Source of the DNA: Deltaproteobacteria bacterium
GTDB lineage: Bacteria > Desulfobacterota > Desulfovibrionia > Desulfovibrionales > Desulfovibrionaceae
Direction of reading: 5' to 3'
DNA: 11,617 nt
NCBI GenBank assembly: GCA_025350085.1
Contig: JANXYI010000270.1
Coordinates: forward strand, 1-11,617
This document shows, one piece after another, positions 1-10,999 of the stretch. Within the stretch, counting starts at the first letter, position 1, and the number at the start of each line of letters is the position of its first letter. Both the position numbers and the translations under genes were made by a program. The notes under the pieces were generated by a model. It had not been told where the DNA came from. It did not search any database and was given only the letters and a program-made list of their open reading frames with translations.

Positions 1-3274
<3,274 letters not shown>

Positions 3275-3307
3275 TGACTTTGCGCCTCCGAAATGCCCTT
3301 CATATAG

Positions 3308-3340
3308 ATATTTTCAATCTGTAATCGTTGAACCAAATAT
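3308..3340. repeat. AT-rich imperfect inverted repeat in the diguanylate cyclase leader
   Basis: On the plus strand ATATTTTCAA (3308-3317) faces TTGAACCAAATAT (3328-3340). The arms are complementary apart from a small insertion in one arm, with 10 nt between them. The element starts at the candidate -10 box and extends into the leader, where a repressor operator would be expected. It is strikingly AT-rich against the GC-rich surroundings, which may simply reflect a promoter region. Confidence 0.4.
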
Positions 3341-3365
3341 TACGTACCTTCCGGTCTGCTGGCAA
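3337..3365 (-). promoter_or_regulatory. Sigma70-type promoter for the diguanylate cyclase gene
   Basis: On the minus strand TTGCCA (3365-3360) and TAATAT (3342-3337) are exactly 17 nt apart and lie in the only AT-rich stretch of this neighbourhood. The -35 box matches the consensus at five of six positions and the -10 at four of six. Transcription would start near 3330, giving a leader of about 55 nt before the ATG at 3274. The -35 box abuts the T-rich tail of the preceding operon's terminator. Confidence 0.55.
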
Positions 3366-3396
3366 GCAAAAGAAAACGGCCCGGGGGCCGGGCCGT
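3361..3396 (-). terminator. Rho-independent terminator closing the lactate operon
   Basis: A perfect 9-bp GC-rich stem (arms 3376-3384 and 3388-3396, three-base loop) is followed on the minus strand by the T-rich run TTTTCTTTTGC. It lies 35 nt after the stop codon of the Dabb gene and is oriented to end transcription coming from the right. It separates the lactate operon from the diguanylate cyclase gene. Confidence 0.9.
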
Positions 3397-3431
3397 GTAC
3401 AAGGGCAAGAGCGCGTGCGCCAATCCGCGCA

Positions 3432-3734
3432 TCAGATCTCGTAGTCCACCACGCTGCGCGAGGCCACCACCTGCTTCACGAAGCCCACCACCTTCTGGTG
3501 CTCCGGATGGGCCTGGTAGGTGTCCAGGTCCGCGCGGGTGGCAAAGGCGGTGTACAGGATCACGTCGCAAGCCGGGCTGGCGGCAAAGACGTCGAGCCCC
3601 ACCTCCAGATCAACGATGACCGGGATGAGCCCGCGCAGGGCCGAGAGCAGCTCCTTCATCTTCAGCGCGTTGGCGGCCAGGTCCGCGCCTGCGGCCTCGT
3701 CCTTCAGGGTCCACATGACGATGTGCTTGATCAT
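3432..3734 (-). CDS. Dabb (stress-responsive alpha/beta barrel) family protein
   Basis: This complete 100-aa protein starts MIKHIVMWTLKDEA, the usual N-terminus of the Dabb family of dimeric ferredoxin-fold barrels. The later segment CDVILYTAFATRADL and the PEHQKVVGFVKQVV helix, ending in a VVDYEI strand, also fit. Its length matches single-domain members. There is no signal peptide or membrane segment, so it should be cytoplasmic. The ATG at 3734 has a good ribosome site (AAGGAG, 8 nt away), and the gene starts 31 nt after the chemoreceptor stop, making it the last gene before the terminator. Family members are mostly uncharacterised: some plant relatives respond to stress and some act as small cyclases or monooxygenase-like barrels. 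No catalytic residue can be assigned here, and its role in the lactate operon is unknown. Confidence 0.88.
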   Translation of the reverse strand: MIKHIVMWTLKDEAAGADLAANALKMKELLSALRGLIPVIVDLEVGLDVFAASPACDVILYTAFATRADLDTYQAHPEHQKVVGFVKQVVASRSVVDYEI

Positions 3735-3765
3735 GGGCAGTGCTCCTTGTGGTGTCAGGCCCGGC

Positions 3766-5280
3766 TCAGCAGGTCTGCATTTGGGTGATGATGTCCGTCA
3801 ACTCGTCCGCCAGCCCAGCCAACTCCTCAATGGCGTGGGAGGCCTGGGCCATGTCCCTGGCCGTCTGCTCCGACACCTCGCGCACCTGCTGCACGGCTCG
3901 GGAGACCTCCTCCACCGAGGCGGACTGCTCCTCCGAGGCCGTGGCGATGTTGCGCACCTGGTCGGCCGAGCCCTGGGAGATGCGCAGGATCTCCTGCAAA
4001 GTCCGCCCGGCGCTGTCGGCCAGGCCGTTGCTGCGCTCCACGGCCTCGGACGCCCCAGCCATGCCGTCCGCGGCGCGGCGCGCGCCCTCCTGCACCGAGC
4101 CAATGGCCTGGGCCACCTCCTTGGTGGCGTTCATGGTCTTTTCCGCAAGCTTGCGCACCTCGTCGGCCACGACGGCAAAGCCGCGCCCGGCGTCTCCGGC
4201 CCGGGCGGCCTCGATGGCCGCGTTGAGCGCCAGCAGGTTGGTCTGGTCGGCGATGTCGTTGATGACGTTTAGAATCTGCGCGATGCCCGCCACCTGTCCG
4301 CCCAGCTCGGTGAGGCGCTCCTGCATGGCCCGGGTGCGCTCGGTAACGCTGCGGATGGCCGCGATGACGTCGTTCACCACCCGCGCGCCCTGCTCCGCCT
4401 GCTGGCGCGCGCTGTCCGCGCCCTGGGAAGCCGAGGAGGAGTTCTTGGCCACCTCGACCACGGCCAGGCCCATCTGGCCCATGGACACGTCGATCTCGCC
4501 CACGCGCACCTTCTGGGCCTGGCTGCCCTGCGCGGTCTGGGCGATGTTTGCCTGGAGCCTGTCCGAGGCCTCGCGCAGACGGCTGCACACGGCGTTGGCC
4601 TCCTGGGCCGTGCGGCCGGTGCTCTCGTTCCTCTGGAGGATGAACTGCTCCTTCTGCTTGAGCTCGGTCATGTCCAGATACAGGGCCAGGCCGCCGATGC
4701 AGCGGCGGTCCGTGTCGTAGAGCGGAAACACGTTGGCCAGCACATGGCGTGTGCCGCCTTTGTGGCCCTTGATCTCGACCTCCAGGTTGCGGAACACCTC
4801 GCCGTCCTTGATGCTCCGGCCCACGGCGGTCTTGCGCGTGGGATCGTTGTAGAAAATCTGGGCCAGGGTCTGGCCGTAGTAGTCCTCGGGCCGCCCGTCG
4901 AGCTCCAGCATCTTCAGGCATTCCAGGTTCGAGCTCACGGCGCGCTCCTGGCTGTCCACCAGCAGAAACGGCATGGGCAGGCCGCCCAGGATGCCTTGGG
5001 CCAGCCCGGTCTGGTGCTTCAGCTCCGAGGCGGTCTGCTCCGCCTGCCGGGCGCTCGCCTCCAGGTGCGCGGCCAGGGCGCGCTCGCGCAGGAAAAGCGC
5101 CAGGGCAACTGCGCCGGTGAACAGCAGGGCCGCGGCCAGGTGCGGCAGACCCAGATGGAAGGCCTCGGCTGCACGGAGGTGCTCCAGGCCGGAAACCAGG
5201 GCCAGGACCAGCAGGAAGATAGCTGCGATAGCTACGGACTGCCCCTGAGCGCCGAGTGTGATGGTTCCCCGCGCGGCCAT
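3766..5280 (-). CDS. Methyl-accepting chemotaxis protein with cytoplasmic PAS domain
   Basis: The 504-aa protein starts [10 protein letters not shown] at 5280. Two hydrophobic segments (about 15-33 and 46-65) are separated by only about 12 residues, so there is no periplasmic sensor domain. A PAS domain follows at about 95-210 (PMPFLLVDS to [10 protein letters not shown]), then a long helical signalling domain. The conserved hairpin tip is around 342-382, with the motifs [18 protein letters not shown] and [18 protein letters not shown] that contact CheA and CheW. I see no HAMP domain and no NWETF-type C-terminal CheR tether; the protein ends in MQTC. The layout suggests an inner-membrane receptor sensing an internal cue such as redox state or a metabolite, as in energy taxis. 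The same frame stays open far upstream through the dehydrogenase gene, but that part is an out-of-frame reading of it. The start is fixed by AGGAGG 4 nt before the ATG and by the first membrane segment. Confidence 0.94.
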   Translation of the reverse strand: MAARGTITLGAQGQSVAIAAIFLLVLALVSGLEHLRAAEAFHLGLPHLAAALLFTGAVALALFLRERALAAHLEASARQAEQTASELKHQTGLAQGILGGLPMPFLLVDSQERAVSSNLECLKMLELDGRPEDYYGQTLAQIFYNDPTRKTAVGRSIKDGEVFRNLEVEIKGHKGGTRHVLANVFPLYDTDRRCIGGLALYLDMTELKQKEQFILQRNESTGRTAQEANAVCSRLREASDRLQANIAQTAQGSQAQKVRVGEIDVSMGQMGLAVVEVAKNSSSASQGADSARQQAEQGARVVNDVIAAIRSVTERTRAMQERLTELGGQVAGIAQILNVINDIADQTNLLALNAAIEAARAGDAGRGFAVVADEVRKLAEKTMNATKEVAQAIGSVQEGARRAADGMAGASEAVERSNGLADSAGRTLQEILRISQGSADQVRNIATASEEQSASVEEVSRAVQQVREVSEQTARDMAQASHAIEELAGLADELTDIITQMQTC

Positions 5281-5284
5281 GCGG

Positions 5285-5290
5285 CCTCCT
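5285..5290 (-). promoter_or_regulatory. Ribosome binding site of the chemoreceptor, overlapping the upstream stop codon
   Basis: On the minus strand the dehydrogenase stop TAG (5291-5289) forms part of TAGGAGG, so the AGGAGG of the chemoreceptor overlaps it, with 4 nt to the ATG. Translation of the two genes is probably coupled. Confidence 0.75.
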
Positions 5291-6305
5291 AGGTCGATTG
5301 GTACAGGTTGTCCCGGTTCACGTCGGCCACGGTGGCGCAGCCGGTGAGGATCATGGCCTGGGTCAGCTCGCCGCGCACCTGGTCCAGGTACTTGCCCACG
5401 CCCTCGCGCCCGCCGCCCAGGGCGGCAATGGACATGGGTCGGCCGATCATCACGGCGTCCGCGCCCAGCGCCAGCATCTTGAGCACATCGCCGCCGGTGC
5501 GCACACCACCGTCCACCAGGATGGCCAGCTGGCCCTTCACGGCCCGGGCCACGGCGGGCAGGACCTCGGCCGTGCCCGGGGTGTGGTCCAGCACCCGGCC
5601 GCCGTGGTTGGAGACCACGATGCCCGCGGCCCCGGCGTCCAGCGCCCGCTTGGCGTCGTCCGGGGTCATGATGCCCTTGAGCACGAACTTGGCAGGCACG
5701 TGGGCGATGATGTGGCGCAAACGCTCCACGGTCTTGGGTCCCACCGGGCGGCCCATGAGGCGCAGGGTCACCAGGCCCGCGGCGTCGATGTCCATGCCGA
5801 TGACGCCCGCGCCCGTGGCCGCGGCCTTGTCCAGCTTCTCGAAGAGCTCCTTGTCTTCCCAGGGCTTGATGAAGGGGATGCCCGCACCATTCAGGGCGCT
5901 GATCGTGGCGAAGCCGGACTCGTGGATCACCGGGGGCACACCGTCGCCGCAGCAGCCAAGGACCCCCTTGTCCACGCAGCCGCCGAGCACCGCGTCGCAG
6001 TACTCGGCCTCCGTGATTTTGCCGCCCATGTTGAAGGTCACGCCGCCGATGGGCGCGGCCAGCACGGGCATGGCCAGCTTCAGGCCCAGGACCGTCACCG
6101 CTGTGTCCGGGCTCTCGGCCCCGTGGATCAGGCGCATGTTGAAGCGCAGGGCCGCGAGCGCCGCCACGTTGTGCTGGAACGAGGAACCCGTGCCCAGGCC
6201 GCCCATGCCGGGCACCTCGCCCACACAGGCCTTGCCGTTGCAGACCGGGCACACCTTGCAGTAGCCCGTCATGAGCTCGCGGGCCTTTGTGCGCACATCC
6301 TTCAT
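5289..6305 (-). CDS. FMN-dependent alpha-hydroxy-acid dehydrogenase, cysteine-rich N-terminus
   Basis: This 338-aa protein has the flavin-binding TIM barrel of the glycolate oxidase / L-lactate dehydrogenase family. Visible family residues are Lys210 (FVLKGI), His234 and Arg237 (SNHGGR, the proton-abstracting His and substrate-carboxylate Arg of the family), the phosphate-loop region DGGVRTGGD (265-273) and IGRP (287-290). Asp172 in GMDID probably matches the catalytic-pair Asp. The tyrosine usually found near PFIKPWED (about 145-151) is not evident. The N-terminus carries Cys16, Cys19, Cys22 and Cys27 ([13 protein letters not shown]), and more cysteines occur at 103, 110, 118 and 119. It is slightly shorter than the usual 350-390 aa. 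GGAGG 8 nt before the ATG supports the start. Oxidation of L-lactate or a related 2-hydroxy acid is inferred from the operon; the physiological acceptor is unknown. It follows the LutB-LutA fusion by 48 nt and precedes the chemoreceptor by 8 nt. Confidence 0.92.
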   Translation of the reverse strand: MKDVRTKARELMTGYCKVCPVCNGKACVGEVPGMGGLGTGSSFQHNVAALAALRFNMRLIHGAESPDTAVTVLGLKLAMPVLAAPIGGVTFNMGGKITEAEYCDAVLGGCVDKGVLGCCGDGVPPVIHESGFATISALNGAGIPFIKPWEDKELFEKLDKAAATGAGVIGMDIDAAGLVTLRLMGRPVGPKTVERLRHIIAHVPAKFVLKGIMTPDDAKRALDAGAAGIVVSNHGGRVLDHTPGTAEVLPAVARAVKGQLAILVDGGVRTGGDVLKMLALGADAVMIGRPMSIAALGGGREGVGKYLDQVRGELTQAMILTGCATVADVNRDNLYQST

Positions 6306-6353
6306 GGATTTGACCTCCGTATTTGCTCTGGCGGATTGCTGTGCTTTTCGCCC

Positions 6354-8516
6354 CTACTTGAGCCGCTCGGCCAGCGCCTCGGCCAGGTGGCGTACCTCCA
6401 TGGCGCTGCCCTTGGCCTCAAGACCACCGCGCAGCTGCATGATGCAGCCGGGGCAGTCGGTAAGCAGCAATTCTGCGCCGGTTTTTTCCACGTTCGCAAG
6501 CTTTTTCTTGAGCAGCTCGGCGGAGACCTCCGGGAACTTCATGGAGTACGTGCCGCCAAAGCCGCAGCACACGTCCTCCTCCTCGGCCGGGAGGTACTCA
6601 AGCCCACCGAGGCCGATGAGCGCGCGCGGGGCCTCGGTCACGCCCAGGCCGCGGCAGAGGTGGCAGGGCGCGTGGTACGTGGCCTTCCTGCCGTCAACCC
6701 GGAACTCCGAGGCCTCGACCTTCAGCACGTCGCGCACAAAGGAGCTGAAGTCGATGACCTTGTCCGCGAACTGCCGCACCTTGGCCGCCAGCCTGGAGTC
6801 CGCCTTGGAATCCGGGCCCAGGATCTCCGGGTAGCCGTGCTTCAGGTGCGAGGCGCAGGAGGCGCACAGGGTCAGGATGTAGTCGTACTTGGCGGGATCA
6901 AGGGCGGCCACGTTCTGCTCGGCCACGCTCCGGCTGGACTCGCGCTCGCCCATCATCTGCACCGGCAGGCCGCAGCAGGACTGGTCCTGGGGATAGTCCA
7001 CGGCCACGTTGTATTTGGCCAGGATCTTCACCGCGGCCACGGCCTGCTCCGGGTACACGAAGTCCTGCACGCAGCCGGAGAACAGGGCCACGCGGTACTT
7101 CGGGTTCACGGTCTTCGGCCGGATGGCCTCGAACTGGTCGCGGAAGGCCTTCTCGGCGATGGCGGGCAGCGCCCGGAACTCCTGGCCGCGCGCAAAGAGC
7201 ATGGGCAGGTGGCGCAAATACGGCGTGCCGCCGGTGACCGGCTTCTGCACGGCCCGGGCCGAGCGCAAGAGCGTATGGAACATCTTGCGGTTTTTCAGCA
7301 CCATGCCGAGCAGCGAGCTTTGCAGCGGATGGCCCTCCTCGTCCTGGATGCGCGCGTGGACCTCCTTGATCAGCCGCGGCAGGTCGATGCCGCCCACGCA
7401 CACGGCCTTGCAGGCCCCGCAGTTGATGCAGTTCTGCACCAGGTTCTTGGCCTTCTCGCGGCCGTGGTAGAAGTAGGTCAGGATGAGCCCGATGGCCCCG
7501 ATGTAGATGTGGCCGTACTGGTGGCCGCCCACCAACCGGTACACCGGGCAGACGTTGGCGCAGGCGCCGCAGCGCACACAGCGCAAAACTTGCGAGAAAA
7601 CGGGGTCCTTGGCCAGCTTGCGGCGGCCGTTGTCCAGAAAGACCACGTGCATCTCTTTTGTGCCGTTTGGCGCGGCCTTGCACTCGCTCGGTCCGGTCAT
7701 CCAGGAGACATAGGAGGTGATGGCCTGGCCCGTGGCGTTTCTGGGCAGGGCCTTCAGCACGCGCAGGGCGTCGGTGATGGTCGGGGTGAGCTTGTCCAGG
7801 CCTACCAGGGCCACGTGCACGCGCGGCAGGGTCGTCACCAGCCGTCCGTTGCCCTCGTTGGTGCAGATGGCGATGGTCCCGGTCTCAGCGATGGCGAAGT
7901 TGCCGCCGCTGATGCCCATGTCGGCCTGGGCGTACTTGGCGCGCAGCTCGCGCCGGGCCACCTTCACGAGCTTCTGGATGTCCCCCTCCTGCTTTGTGCC
8001 GGTGACGTCGCTGAACAGGTCGGCCACCTGGAAGCGCGAGAGGTGGATGGCGGGCATGACCATGTGCGTCGGGCCCTCGTGCCTGAGCTGGATGATCCAC
8101 TCGCCCAGGTCCGTCTCCGTGACCGTGAGGCCCAGGTCCTCCAGGTGGTGGTTTAAAAGCGTCTCCTCGGCGGTCATGGACTTGGACTTGACGATGCGCT
8201 TGCAGTTCGCGTTCTGGGCGATGCGGCCAATGATCTCGTTGGCTTCCTGGCCGGTCCCCGCCACGTGCACGGTGATGCCGAGCGCCTCGGCGTTCTTCGT
8301 GAATTCGGCCAGCAGCTCGTCCATGCGGGCCATGGCCTGGTCCTTGGCCATCGCGATGTCCCGCACAAGCCCGTCCACGTCCATGCCTGCAAAGGCCTTG
8401 GCGCGGCTGGCGCGGTAGGCCACGGCGAAGTTGTCCATGGCCGTGCGCAGAAACTCGTTGTCGAGCGCGCTTTTAAGCTCGCCCCTATATTCCTTGAGGT
8501 CGCGTGCGGTCTGCAT
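6354..8516 (-). CDS. LutB-LutA-like fusion: LUD domain, two [4Fe-4S] motifs and two CCG domains (L-lactate dehydrogenase subunit)
   Basis: The 720-aa protein joins what are two proteins (LutB/LldF and LutA/LldE) in Bacillus and many other bacteria. Residues about 60-300 are a LUD domain with the motif [15 protein letters not shown] (201-215). A bacterial-type dicluster ferredoxin follows: C313, C316, C319, C323 and C363, C366, C369, C373. Two CCG domains then follow: C482, C514-C515, C551, C554, and C618, C650-C651, C688, C691. These sites can hold iron-sulfur clusters that pass electrons from lactate oxidation. The nearest described relative I recall is the Desulfovibrio vulgaris DVU3033 protein, which with DVU3032 is implicated in L-lactate oxidation. 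There is no signal peptide or clear membrane span, so it is likely cytoplasmic and electron transfer toward the membrane is inferred. Its GGAGG lies inside the last codons of lutC, with only 2 nt between the genes, so the two are probably translated together. All expected cysteines are present. Confidence 0.95.
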   Translation of the reverse strand: MQTARDLKEYRGELKSALDNEFLRTAMDNFAVAYRASRAKAFAGMDVDGLVRDIAMAKDQAMARMDELLAEFTKNAEALGITVHVAGTGQEANEIIGRIAQNANCKRIVKSKSMTAEETLLNHHLEDLGLTVTETDLGEWIIQLRHEGPTHMVMPAIHLSRFQVADLFSDVTGTKQEGDIQKLVKVARRELRAKYAQADMGISGGNFAIAETGTIAICTNEGNGRLVTTLPRVHVALVGLDKLTPTITDALRVLKALPRNATGQAITSYVSWMTGPSECKAAPNGTKEMHVVFLDNGRRKLAKDPVFSQVLRCVRCGACANVCPVYRLVGGHQYGHIYIGAIGLILTYFYHGREKAKNLVQNCINCGACKAVCVGGIDLPRLIKEVHARIQDEEGHPLQSSLLGMVLKNRKMFHTLLRSARAVQKPVTGGTPYLRHLPMLFARGQEFRALPAIAEKAFRDQFEAIRPKTVNPKYRVALFSGCVQDFVYPEQAVAAVKILAKYNVAVDYPQDQSCCGLPVQMMGERESSRSVAEQNVAALDPAKYDYILTLCASCASHLKHGYPEILGPDSKADSRLAAKVRQFADKVIDFSSFVRDVLKVEASEFRVDGRKATYHAPCHLCRGLGVTEAPRALIGLGGLEYLPAEEEDVCCGFGGTYSMKFPEVSAELLKKKLANVEKTGAELLLTDCPGCIMQLRGGLEAKGSAMEVRHLAEALAERLK

Positions 8517-8518
8517 GG

Positions 8519-9145
8519 CTAGTCCTCCAAGAGCAGGATGTGCAGTTCAAGGGGCCCGTGCACGCCGATGGCCAGCACGCGCTCGATGTCCGCGGTGCGC
8601 GAGGCCCCGGTGATGAAGGCCACGTACGAGGGGCCGTCCTTGGCAAGCTGGCGCAGGTAGTCCTCCACCTCGAAGCTCGTCTCGCGGATGGTCGACACCG
8701 GCACCACGCAGACGTGCACCTCGCAGATCATGGTGGCCAGGCGCAGCTCTTCGCTGCGGGAATCGAGCACAAAGGTGCCGGTCTCGGCGATGGCGGCCTC
8801 GGCGATGGTGAAGCCGATGTCGATGCCGGCCAGGTGGCTGCGCATGCCCTCGGTCAGGAACTCGACCCCGGCCTTGGTGCAGGCCTCGCCAAAGGCCCTG
8901 GTCTGGTCCGCCGAGAGGCCGGGCGCGGCGATGATCTTGCCGAGCTTGGTCTCGCACAGGGCCCCGGCCTCGGCGGAGAGGTCAGACTCGCAGCCCGAGG
9001 GCAGGAGCTGGCAGGCCTCCTTCTTGTCGCACACGTCAAGCGTGTAGGCAAAGGCCTCGTCCAGGGTCTTGATCCGGGCCACGATGGCCGAGACGAGCCC
9101 GGCCTTCTCGGCCATCATATCTGCCAGTCGCGTGTTCTCGCTCAT
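8519..9145 (-). CDS. lutC: LutC/LldG-like LUD-domain protein (lactate utilization)
   Basis: With an ATG at 9145 the protein has 208 aa and starts MSENTRLADMMAEK. The LUD core is clear: GIDIGFTIAEAAIAETGTF (107-125) and the C-terminal GASRTADIERVLAIGVHGP (180-198). A longer form from a GTG at 9190 is possible, but its extra arginine-rich residues look non-native and it lacks a good ribosome site, whereas GAGAGGTG lies just before 9145. LutC/LldG is the third, least understood component of the LutABC (LldEFG) L-lactate oxidation system and acts with the iron-sulfur subunits encoded immediately downstream. This copy has seven cysteines (39, 45, 52, 64, 89, 141, 146), four of them in a cluster near the N-terminus. 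It is separated from the permease by a 173-nt hairpin-rich gap, so its expression may differ from the upstream genes. Confidence 0.92.
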   Translation of the reverse strand: MSENTRLADMMAEKAGLVSAIVARIKTLDEAFAYTLDVCDKKEACQLLPSGCESDLSAEAGALCETKLGKIIAAPGLSADQTRAFGEACTKAGVEFLTEGMRSHLAGIDIGFTIAEAAIAETGTFVLDSRSEELRLATMICEVHVCVVPVSTIRETSFEVEDYLRQLAKDGPSYVAFITGASRTADIERVLAIGVHGPLELHILLLED

Positions 9146-9222
9146 GGTCGCACCTCTCAAGGGGATCGCTACAGGTCTGGCCCGGCGCACCTGCTGCCTC
9201 GTTCGTCAGCTTCGGCGGCTTC

Positions 9223-9240
9223 GGGCGGGTTCGGCCGCCC
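9223..9240 (-). other. Small GC-rich hairpin between permease and lutC
   Basis: Arms 9223-9228 and 9235-9240 form a perfect 6-bp stem with a 6-nt loop in the transcribed spacer. No T tract follows, so it is not a standard terminator. It may add to the structure of the larger hairpin nearby. Confidence 0.4.
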
Positions 9241-9263
9241 ACGCGGGGCAAGCCGGAAATTCG

Positions 9264-9296
9264 GCGGGAGGCGGGCCCCGGAGGGCCCGCTCCCGC
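9264..9296 (-). other. Strong hairpin downstream of the lactate permease (RNA stability or attenuation element)
   Basis: Two 7-bp GC-rich helices (9264-9270 with 9290-9296, and 9272-9278 with 9283-9289) stack with a single bulged base and a 4-nt loop, starting about 22 nt after the permease stop codon. On the transcribed strand only a short TTT comes several bases later, so efficient intrinsic termination is unlikely. Partial termination or protection of the upstream mRNA 3' end are both plausible. Confidence 0.6.
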
Positions 9297-9318
9297 GCTT
9301 TGGAGGTGATGGCTTAGG

Positions 9319-10980
9319 TTACGGCAGCATCCACTTCAGGGGGTAGGCCTGGAGCATGGTCAGGATGCTGATGAAGACGACCATGGCGATGGAGTGCTTG
9401 AGCGTGAAGCGGAAGATGTCGCCTTCCTTGCCCACTAGGTTCGAGGCCGCGGTGGCAACCGAGATGGACTGCGGGGAGATCATCTTGCCGGTGACGCCGC
9501 CCGAGGAGTTGGCGGCCACGCACAGGGCCGGGTCCACGCCGATCTGCTGGGCCGTGGTCTTCTGCAGCGAGCCGAACAGGGCGTTGGACGAGGTGTCCGA
9601 GCCGGTGAGGAACACGCCGAGCCAGCCCAGGATGGGCGCAAAGAACGGGAACCAGGCGCCGGTGGCCGTGAAGGCCAGACCCAGGGTGGAGCTCATGCCC
9701 GAGTAGTTCATGATGATGGCCAGGCCCAGGATCATGGCGATGGTCACGATGGGGAAGCGCAGCTGGTAGATGGTGCGGCCCAGGCAGGCAAAGGCCTTGC
9801 CGAAGCCGTAGCCCGGGATGATCAGCACGGACAAAAGGCCGGAGAACAGGATGGCCGTGCCCGCGGCCGAGAGCAGGTTCAGCTTGAACACCGCGGCGTA
9901 GGGCGCGTCCTTGGCCACCACGGGCGCGGTCTTGATGACCAGCTTGTGCAGCGACGGCCAGTCGAACTTGAAGGGGGTGATGGCGTCGAGGACCTTCTTG
10001 ACCGGGTCGAGACCCCACAGCAGGACCATGACCGCCAGGATGAGGTACGGGCCCCAGGCGCGGATGACTTGGCCCGCGGTGTAGTCGCACTTGGTCACGG
10101 CGCAGGCCGAGGCCGGCTCGTCCGGGAAGTGCCAGGTGTTCTTGGGCTTCCAGACCTTGAGGAACAGGAACAGGCCCACGATGGTCACGATGGCCGAGGC
10201 GATGTCCGGCAGGTAGGGGCCGTGGAAGTTGGACATGACGAACTGGGTGCCCGCGAAGCAGATACCGGCCACCAGGCAGGCCGGGAGGACCTCCATGGAA
10301 CGCTTCCAGCCGCTCATGGTCACCGAGAGCCACAGGGGCACGATGATGGACAGGAAAGGCAACTGGCGGCCGCAGATGGCGCTGATGCGCATCATGTCGA
10401 TGTCCGTGACCTGGGCGGCGACCACCACGGGGATGCCGATGGCGCCGAAGGCCACGGGCGCGGTGTTGGCGATGAGGCAGATGCCTGCGGCGTACATCGG
10501 GTTGAACCCGAGGCCCACGAGCATGGCCGCGGTGATGGCCACGGGCGTGCCGAAGCCCGCCGTGCCCTCGATGAAGGAGCCGAAGGCAAAGGCGATGAAG
10601 ATGGCCTGGAGCCGCCGGTCCTCGGTAATGCTGGCCAGGGAGTTCTTGATGATCTCGAACTCGCCGGACTCAACGGTCATGTTGTAGATCCAGATGGCCG
10701 TGATGACGATCCAGACAATGGGAAACAGGCCGTAGGCAGCGCCGAAGGCCGTGGCGTTCAGGGCCAGCTGGGCGGGCATGCCCCAGACGAAGATGGCCAG
10801 CAGCACGGCCGCGCTGGTGGCCACAAAGGCCGCCTTGTGGCCGGGTTTGCGCAGCACGGCCAGCATGACGAAAAGGATGATGAGCGGGATGGCCGCCACC
10901 AGCGCGGGGAGCAGGTAGTTGTCCCCGAAAGGCATGTACTTCTGAGTCCAGGTTACGACTTCTGCCACTGTTGGTTCCAT
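9319..10980 (-). CDS. lctP: L-lactate permease (LctP/LldP family)
   Basis: This 553-aa polytopic inner-membrane protein has at least ten hydrophobic segments. Family-typical stretches include SFIEGTAGFGTPVA (135-148), ANTAPVAFGAIGIP (171-184), a C-terminal LTGSDTSSNALFG segment and the NSSGGVTGKMISPQS motif. LctP proteins import lactate (and often glycolate) with protons; that substrate fits the neighbouring lactate-oxidation genes. The start at 10980 is chosen because AAGGAGG lies 6 nt upstream and MEPTVAEVVTWTQKYMPF is a normal LctP N-terminus. A TTG at 11028 in the same frame would add 16 unlikely residues and overlap the upstream hairpin. The length is normal for the family. The gene follows ackA by 77 nt and looks co-transcribed with it. 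Confidence 0.96.
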   Translation of the reverse strand: MEPTVAEVVTWTQKYMPFGDNYLLPALVAAIPLIILFVMLAVLRKPGHKAAFVATSAAVLLAIFVWGMPAQLALNATAFGAAYGLFPIVWIVITAIWIYNMTVESGEFEIIKNSLASITEDRRLQAIFIAFAFGSFIEGTAGFGTPVAITAAMLVGLGFNPMYAAGICLIANTAPVAFGAIGIPVVVAAQVTDIDMMRISAICGRQLPFLSIIVPLWLSVTMSGWKRSMEVLPACLVAGICFAGTQFVMSNFHGPYLPDIASAIVTIVGLFLFLKVWKPKNTWHFPDEPASACAVTKCDYTAGQVIRAWGPYLILAVMVLLWGLDPVKKVLDAITPFKFDWPSLHKLVIKTAPVVAKDAPYAAVFKLNLLSAAGTAILFSGLLSVLIIPGYGFGKAFACLGRTIYQLRFPIVTIAMILGLAIIMNYSGMSSTLGLAFTATGAWFPFFAPILGWLGVFLTGSDTSSNALFGSLQKTTAQQIGVDPALCVAANSSGGVTGKMISPQSISVATAASNLVGKEGDIFRFTLKHSIAMVVFISILTMLQAYPLKWMLP

Positions 10981-10986
10981 GAGAAT

Positions 10987-10993
10987 CCTCCTT
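10987..10993 (-). promoter_or_regulatory. Ribosome binding site deciding the lactate permease start
   Basis: AAGGAGG on the minus strand, 6 nt before the ATG at 10980, is one of the best Shine-Dalgarno matches in the window. It rules against the upstream TTG at 11028. Confidence 0.85.
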
Positions 10994-10999
10994 GCGTAT

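Noticed and set aside
5281..6252. N-terminal extension of the chemoreceptor frame up to 6252
   Set aside because: This stretch is an out-of-frame reading of the FMN dehydrogenase gene, with Arg/Gly-rich low-complexity sequence. The membrane segment and ribosome site fix the start at 5280.
5298..8156. A 952-codon open frame on the plus strand opposite the FMN dehydrogenase and the LutB-LutA fusion
   Set aside because: It is antisense to two well-supported genes, is full of His, Gly, Ala and Gln as expected for complemented GC-rich codons, has no recognisable domain and no ribosome site. The long frame follows from GC-rich third positions.
9146..9190. GTG start at 9190 extending lutC by 15 residues
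   Set aside because: The added residues are arginine-rich and unlike LutC N-termini, and the better ribosome site lies before the ATG at 9145.
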